In this document: positions 60,852 through 64,000 of the stretch, piece by piece
Position numbering within the stretch: position 1 is the stretch's first letter
How the letters are laid out: every line of letters begins with the position of its first letter
From: Dactylosporangium fulvum
Lineage (GTDB): Bacteria; Actinomycetota; Actinomycetes; Mycobacteriales; Micromonosporaceae
Direction of reading: 5' to 3'
DNA: 64,000 nt
Assembly: GCF_025137375.1 (NCBI RefSeq)
Contig: NZ_CP073720.1
Span: 5,294,501 to 5,358,500, forward strand
Notes under the pieces: model-generated
Told to the model about the DNA's origin: nothing
Seen by the model: only the letters and a program-made list of their open reading frames with translations
Databases searched by the model: none
Program-made: the position numbers and the translations under genes

Positions 60852-62771
60852 CTACGCCTCGGCCTGCGCGTCGGCCGCGTCAGCGGGTGCGCTTGGCGCC
60901 AGTGCACGTACCCGCACGAGAACCTCGTCAACCTGTTTGATGCGGGAGCGCAGCGCTTCCCGCTCGGTGTTCAGCGCGGCTTTGCGCTTGGCGCGTTCCG
61001 CCTTGTCCTCGGCGAGCGACTTGTCGATGTTGGCGATGTGGGCGTCGAGCTGCTTGAGCCGCCGTTCGATCGCCTCGTCGAGGGCGAGGGTGAGCGCGTA
61101 CTGCAGGTCGGTGAACCGGTGCATGATCTCGTCGGACAGCGCGGCCCGGGCCTCGCCCAGGACCTCCCGCAGCCAGGTGCGGGTCTGCTGCTTGTCGGTC
61201 ATGCTCTTCCGCTTGAAGATCATGTACGCGCCGGCGGCGAGACCGAGACCGATGCCGATGACGGGGATGACGAGCCCGGCACCGGCGACGCCGGCGAGAC
61301 CGATCGCGCCGGCACCGGCCATCGCGCCCCGGCCGGCCATCATCGCCATACCGGCCGACGACATGACGACCATGGCGCCGTCGCCGCCACCGCCGTCACG
61401 GCGGGGCTTGGTGCCCAGGGCGTGGCGCAGCTTCGCGTTGAGCTGCCGCAGCACGTGCTGCAGCTCGTTGGGGTGGAACACCTGCGCGAGGACCCGCTCG
61501 CCGACCTTGCGGAACCGGAACTCGAGGTCGTGGGACAGCCGCACGGACAGCGCGTACAGCGCCTTGTCGACCTCCTGCGGCAGGTTGTTGACGTCGCTGC
61601 GGCCGCCCTTGTCGATCTTCTCCATGAACTGCTCTTGCAGCTGCGTCATGTAGCCACGCAGCCGCGTGGTGGCCTCGACCCGGGCCCGCTGCGTCTCCGT
61701 GGACAGCGCCAGGGACCACTGCCGGGACTCGGTGCGTTTGCGGGCGGCGACCTGGGCCCGTTCCTCCTTGGCCCGCTCGGCGTCCTTCGGGTCCGGGTCG
61801 GTGGCCTTCATGCGGTCACCGATCTCCTGGTCGATGCGGATGTACTCGGACCGCACCGAACGCAGCACGTTGGCCTGCTGCATGAGGTGGCCCTTGCTGG
61901 CCAGGTTGATGAGGGCGTGCTGCAGCTCGGCGATCCGCGACTCGCGGATGAGCTCGCCGGCGGCGTCCTTCGGCAGGGTCATCGCCAGCTCAGCCAGCCG
62001 CGCCGACACCGGATACCACGGCGCGGTACCGAACCGGGGCGCGTGTGCCTGCAGCTGGCCCTTGTTGTCGGCGAGGATGGTGCGCCAGCCGGGGTACGCG
62101 TCGACCTTCGTCAGCGCGAACAACACGAAGTTGACCTTCTTGCTGGCCTCGATGAGGAACGACATCTCCGGCTTGGAGAACGGCGAGGACGAGTCGACGA
62201 CGAACAGCAGCGCCGTGGCCTTCTCGACCGCGTCCATGGCGACCTCGGCGTGCATCGAGTCGAGGCCGCCGGTGCCGGGGGTGTCGATGAGCGTGAGGTA
62301 CTGCAGCAGCGGCGCCGAGTGGTGGACCTCGATCCGCCGCGGCGGGCGCATCCCGTCGGGCAGCCGGCCCAGCACGGTGCCCCAGTCGCGCAGGTCGCCG
62401 AGGCCCAGCGGGATCGGGTCTTCCCGGCCGGGGACGTACGCGCGGGCGCCGTGCTGCGCGTTGTGCTGGAACTCCAGGTAGGACGCGGTCGCGACGGCCG
62501 CGTCGACCGGGGACAGGTTCGGCACGCCCATGAGCATGTTGGTCAGCGAGCTCTTGCCGCGTTTGGTCTCGCCCACGATGACGATCCGGGGGCGGGTGAC
62601 CTCACGGCGCCGCTCGGTGTCGATGTCGGCGGCCGCGTCGGGGTCGATCTTGCGAAGGTACGCGAGGCTGCCGTCGACGCCGGCCTTGAGCAGCTTGCCG
62701 AGGGCCGCGGTCGCGTCGGCCGGTTTCTTCGCGGCCTGCCCGGCGGGGGCCGCGTCGGAGGTCTGCGTCAT
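60852..62771 (-). CDS. Bacterial dynamin-like GTPase (IniA/IniC type)
   Basis: 639 aa. GTPase domain at about 60-300: G1 GETKRGKSS (67-75), G2 threonine in ATASYLEF, G3 DTPGTGG, G4 TKVD. A helical stalk follows. At about 450-515 is a Gly/Ala/Met-rich hydrophobic paddle with two possible membrane segments ending in FKRK. The C-terminal 110 residues are a coiled coil (ERRLKQLDAHIANIDKSLAEDKAERAKRKAAL). This is the layout of membrane-remodelling bacterial dynamins; mycobacterial IniA is the model. ATG overlaps the stop of the GrpE-like gene. Confidence 0.88.
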   Translation of the reverse strand: MTQTSDAAPAGQAAKKPADATAALGKLLKAGVDGSLAYLRKIDPDAAADIDTERRREVTRPRIVIVGETKRGKSSLTNMLMGVPNLSPVDAAVATASYLEFQHNAQHGARAYVPGREDPIPLGLGDLRDWGTVLGRLPDGMRPPRRIEVHHSAPLLQYLTLIDTPGTGGLDSMHAEVAMDAVEKATALLFVVDSSSPFSKPEMSFLIEASKKVNFVLFALTKVDAYPGWRTILADNKGQLQAHAPRFGTAPWYPVSARLAELAMTLPKDAAGELIRESRIAELQHALINLASKGHLMQQANVLRSVRSEYIRIDQEIGDRMKATDPDPKDAERAKEERAQVAARKRTESRQWSLALSTETQRARVEATTRLRGYMTQLQEQFMEKIDKGGRSDVNNLPQEVDKALYALSVRLSHDLEFRFRKVGERVLAQVFHPNELQHVLRQLNAKLRHALGTKPRRDGGGGDGAMVVMSSAGMAMMAGRGAMAGAGAIGLAGVAGAGLVIPVIGIGLGLAAGAYMIFKRKSMTDKQQTRTWLREVLGEARAALSDEIMHRFTDLQYALTLALDEAIERRLKQLDAHIANIDKSLAEDKAERAKRKAALNTEREALRSRIKQVDEVLVRVRALAPSAPADAADAQAEA

Positions 62772-63562
62772 CGCTGCTGCCCTTTACGTGGTTGCTGTGC
62801 GGTGGTGCCCGCCGGTCCGGTGTGGTGCGCCACCGTCGGGTGCGCGCCGGTGGGGCCGCCGGCGTTGCGGGCGGCCTGGTAGACGGTGACGATCGGGGCG
62901 CGCAGGACCCGCCCGTCCCGGTCGACGTAGCCGGGGACCTCGACGGCGGCGATCGACCCGATCAGCGACGGGTCGTTGCTGGGGGTGGCGCCGCCGGCCT
63001 CGTGGTGCGCCGGGTCGAACCGGGCCCCGACGGGCTCGAGGATGGTGACCCCGGCCTCCTGCAGGGCGGTGCCGAGCCGGTCGCCGAGGGCCTTGCTGGT
63101 GACCCGGTCCCGCACGTAGATGCACGCCTGGACCAGCGCCCGCCGGTCGGCGGCGCCGGACCCGCCCGTCCCGCCGGCGGTGGCCGGGGCGGCGGGGCGG
63201 CGCGCCGACAGCAGCATGAGCAGCAGCAGCGCGGCACCGACGAACAGCGCGCCGACGAACGCGACGAGCGCCGCCCGGATCCCGAACGCCTCCTGCTTCG
63301 TGCACGCCGCGGCCGGTGCGGCCTGGTCCTGCACGATCGGGGCGGTCTGCTTCTGCTCCGGCGGCTGGTTCGGGGTGTTGACCTCGTCACCGATCCCGAC
63401 CCCGCTGCCGGAGTTCTGGGCCGGCGCGGTCGTGGCCACCGGGGCGGGCGCGGCGGGGCAGTCCGGCGCGCCGCTGAGCAGGCCGGTCGCCACGCCGGTG
63501 AGCACCGCGACGGTCAGGGCTACGGCAACCGCGATGAGGCGCAGGCTGCTGTTGGAGGACAT
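62768..63562 (-). CDS. Membrane-anchored GrpE-like protein
   Basis: 264 aa. Two membrane helices (8-30 and 95-119) enclose an outer Pro/Gln-rich loop with C35 and C87, able to form a disulfide. The cytosolic part (140-228) matches the GrpE head: GTALQEAGVTILEPVGARFDPAHHEA with the hallmark FDPxxHEA (182-189), then IGSIAAVEVPGY, and DGRVLRAPIVTVY (the beta-wing end). GrpE's long dimerising helices are reduced to a short helix. It should act as nucleotide-exchange factor for an Hsp70, most simply the tail-anchored one encoded 2.7 kb away. AGGAG precedes the ATG at 63562. Confidence 0.8.
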   Translation of the reverse strand: MSSNSSLRLIAVAVALTVAVLTGVATGLLSGAPDCPAAPAPVATTAPAQNSGSGVGIGDEVNTPNQPPEQKQTAPIVQDQAAPAAACTKQEAFGIRAALVAFVGALFVGAALLLLMLLSARRPAAPATAGGTGGSGAADRRALVQACIYVRDRVTSKALGDRLGTALQEAGVTILEPVGARFDPAHHEAGGATPSNDPSLIGSIAAVEVPGYVDRDGRVLRAPIVTVYQAARNAGGPTGAHPTVAHHTGPAGTTAQQPRKGQQR

Positions 63563-63629
63563 CTTCGGCTCCTGGGGGTCGGGGCCACGAACAGGGGCTG
63601 GACGGTTCGCTGGATAGGACTGGGACCGG

Positions 63630-64000
63630 CTACCGGGCATGGGCCTGGCCACCGCGGATGCGCTGGGACAGCAGGTAGAACCCGCGGTGCGCGACGAGCG
63701 CGACCCGCGACTGGGACGGGCTGGCCCCGGCGACGGCGTAGGCCCGCCAGCGGGTGGCGGCGTCGAGCGCGGCCCGGACCATCTGGTCCCGGTCGGCCTG
63801 CGGCAGGTTCAGGATCCAGCCGGGGTCGTTGGACAGCGCGAGCCGGGTCAGCTCGCCCTCCATCTGGTCGGGCAGGTCGACGGCGCCGGTGGTGACCAGC
63901 TGCGCCACTTCGAGCAGCCGCAGCCGGTGCGACTCGGGCTGCTGCAGGACCCGCTCGATGGCGTCGCGCAGCAGTTCCCGGTCGTGGGGCCGCTCGGCGT
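63630..64000 (-). CDS. Unknown protein, first gene visible of the dynamin operon (5' end missing)
   Basis: 123 C-terminal residues are visible. They are helical and soluble (LLRDAIERVLQQPESHRLRLLEVAQLV, WILNLPQADRDQMVRAALDAATRWRAYAV) and end in QRIRGGQAHAR. The start lies beyond the right edge; an internal GTG at 63908 is not the start because coding continues upstream without a break. No family recognised. It precedes the GrpE-like gene by 67 bases on the same strand and probably belongs to the same system. Confidence 0.6.
   Translation of the reverse strand, partial: AERPHDRELLRDAIERVLQQPESHRLRLLEVAQLVTTGAVDLPDQMEGELTRLALSNDPGWILNLPQADRDQMVRAALDAATRWRAYAVAGASPSQSRVALVAHRGFYLLSQRIRGGQAHAR

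Overview
High-GC, strictly bacterial DNA with GTG/TTG starts, many 4-bp start/stop overlaps and actinobacterial hallmark genes (RbpA, conservon cvnABCD, ECF42 with its DGPF partner, polyprenol-phosphate-mannose synthase, HelD). The gene set and the style of extragenic palindromes suggest a Micromonosporaceae-type actinomycete; this is inference and the species is not identifiable from the window. No tRNA, rRNA, CRISPR array or prophage was seen.

0-12.1 kb: an aerobe's copy of the anaerobic lysine (beta-lysine) degradation route. kamA (lysine 2,3-aminomutase) lies on the minus strand. After the inserted four-gene conservon cvnA-D comes a tight plus-strand operon: kdd, an amidohydrolase, kamD, kamE, kal and a GlmL/MutL-type ASKHA protein. 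The condensing enzyme Kce is not in the window. A gene-free stretch at 12.1-12.7 kb looks like an independent small-RNA transcription unit.

12.7-25.2 kb: lipoprotein N-acyltransferase, polyprenol mannosyltransferase and FxsA; then a block of accessory genes (kinase-like protein that has lost its P-loop, DUF4037 protein, GNAT, DGPF/YCII protein plus ECF42 sigma factor with a matching promoter, small secreted protein, MFS exporter, STAS antagonist, Cys-cluster/pentapeptide protein); then rbpA with a SigR-like promoter and a zinc-knuckle coiled-coil protein.

25.2-49.6 kb: regulator/transporter pairs with readable operators (LysR-EamA, TetR-MFS, ArsR-SRPBCC, MarR-MFS), pyrE, an AT3 acyltransferase, a beta-oxidation operon (thiolase, FadB, cytosolic BtuF-like protein), an SMR pump, a DrrAB-like ABC exporter and, 7 kb away, a UvrA-like (DrrC-type) ATPase whose promoter carries the same palindrome. 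HelD and an ArsR protein lie between them. Two copies of a nested-palindrome, MITE-like element occupy gene-free gaps at 25.3 and 46.8 kb.

49.6-64 kb: nuclease-like, winged-helix, methyltransferase, orphan tyrosine recombinase, acyl-CoA dehydrogenase, thymidine kinase, Atg22/UMF1-type MFS and GDPD genes. The window ends in what may be its most interesting system: a tail-anchored Hsp70 without a substrate-binding domain, convergent with an operon for a membrane-anchored GrpE-like protein, a dynamin-like GTPase, an acidic Gly/Asp-rich protein and one more gene cut by the window edge. Together they look like a membrane-bound chaperone/dynamin machine.
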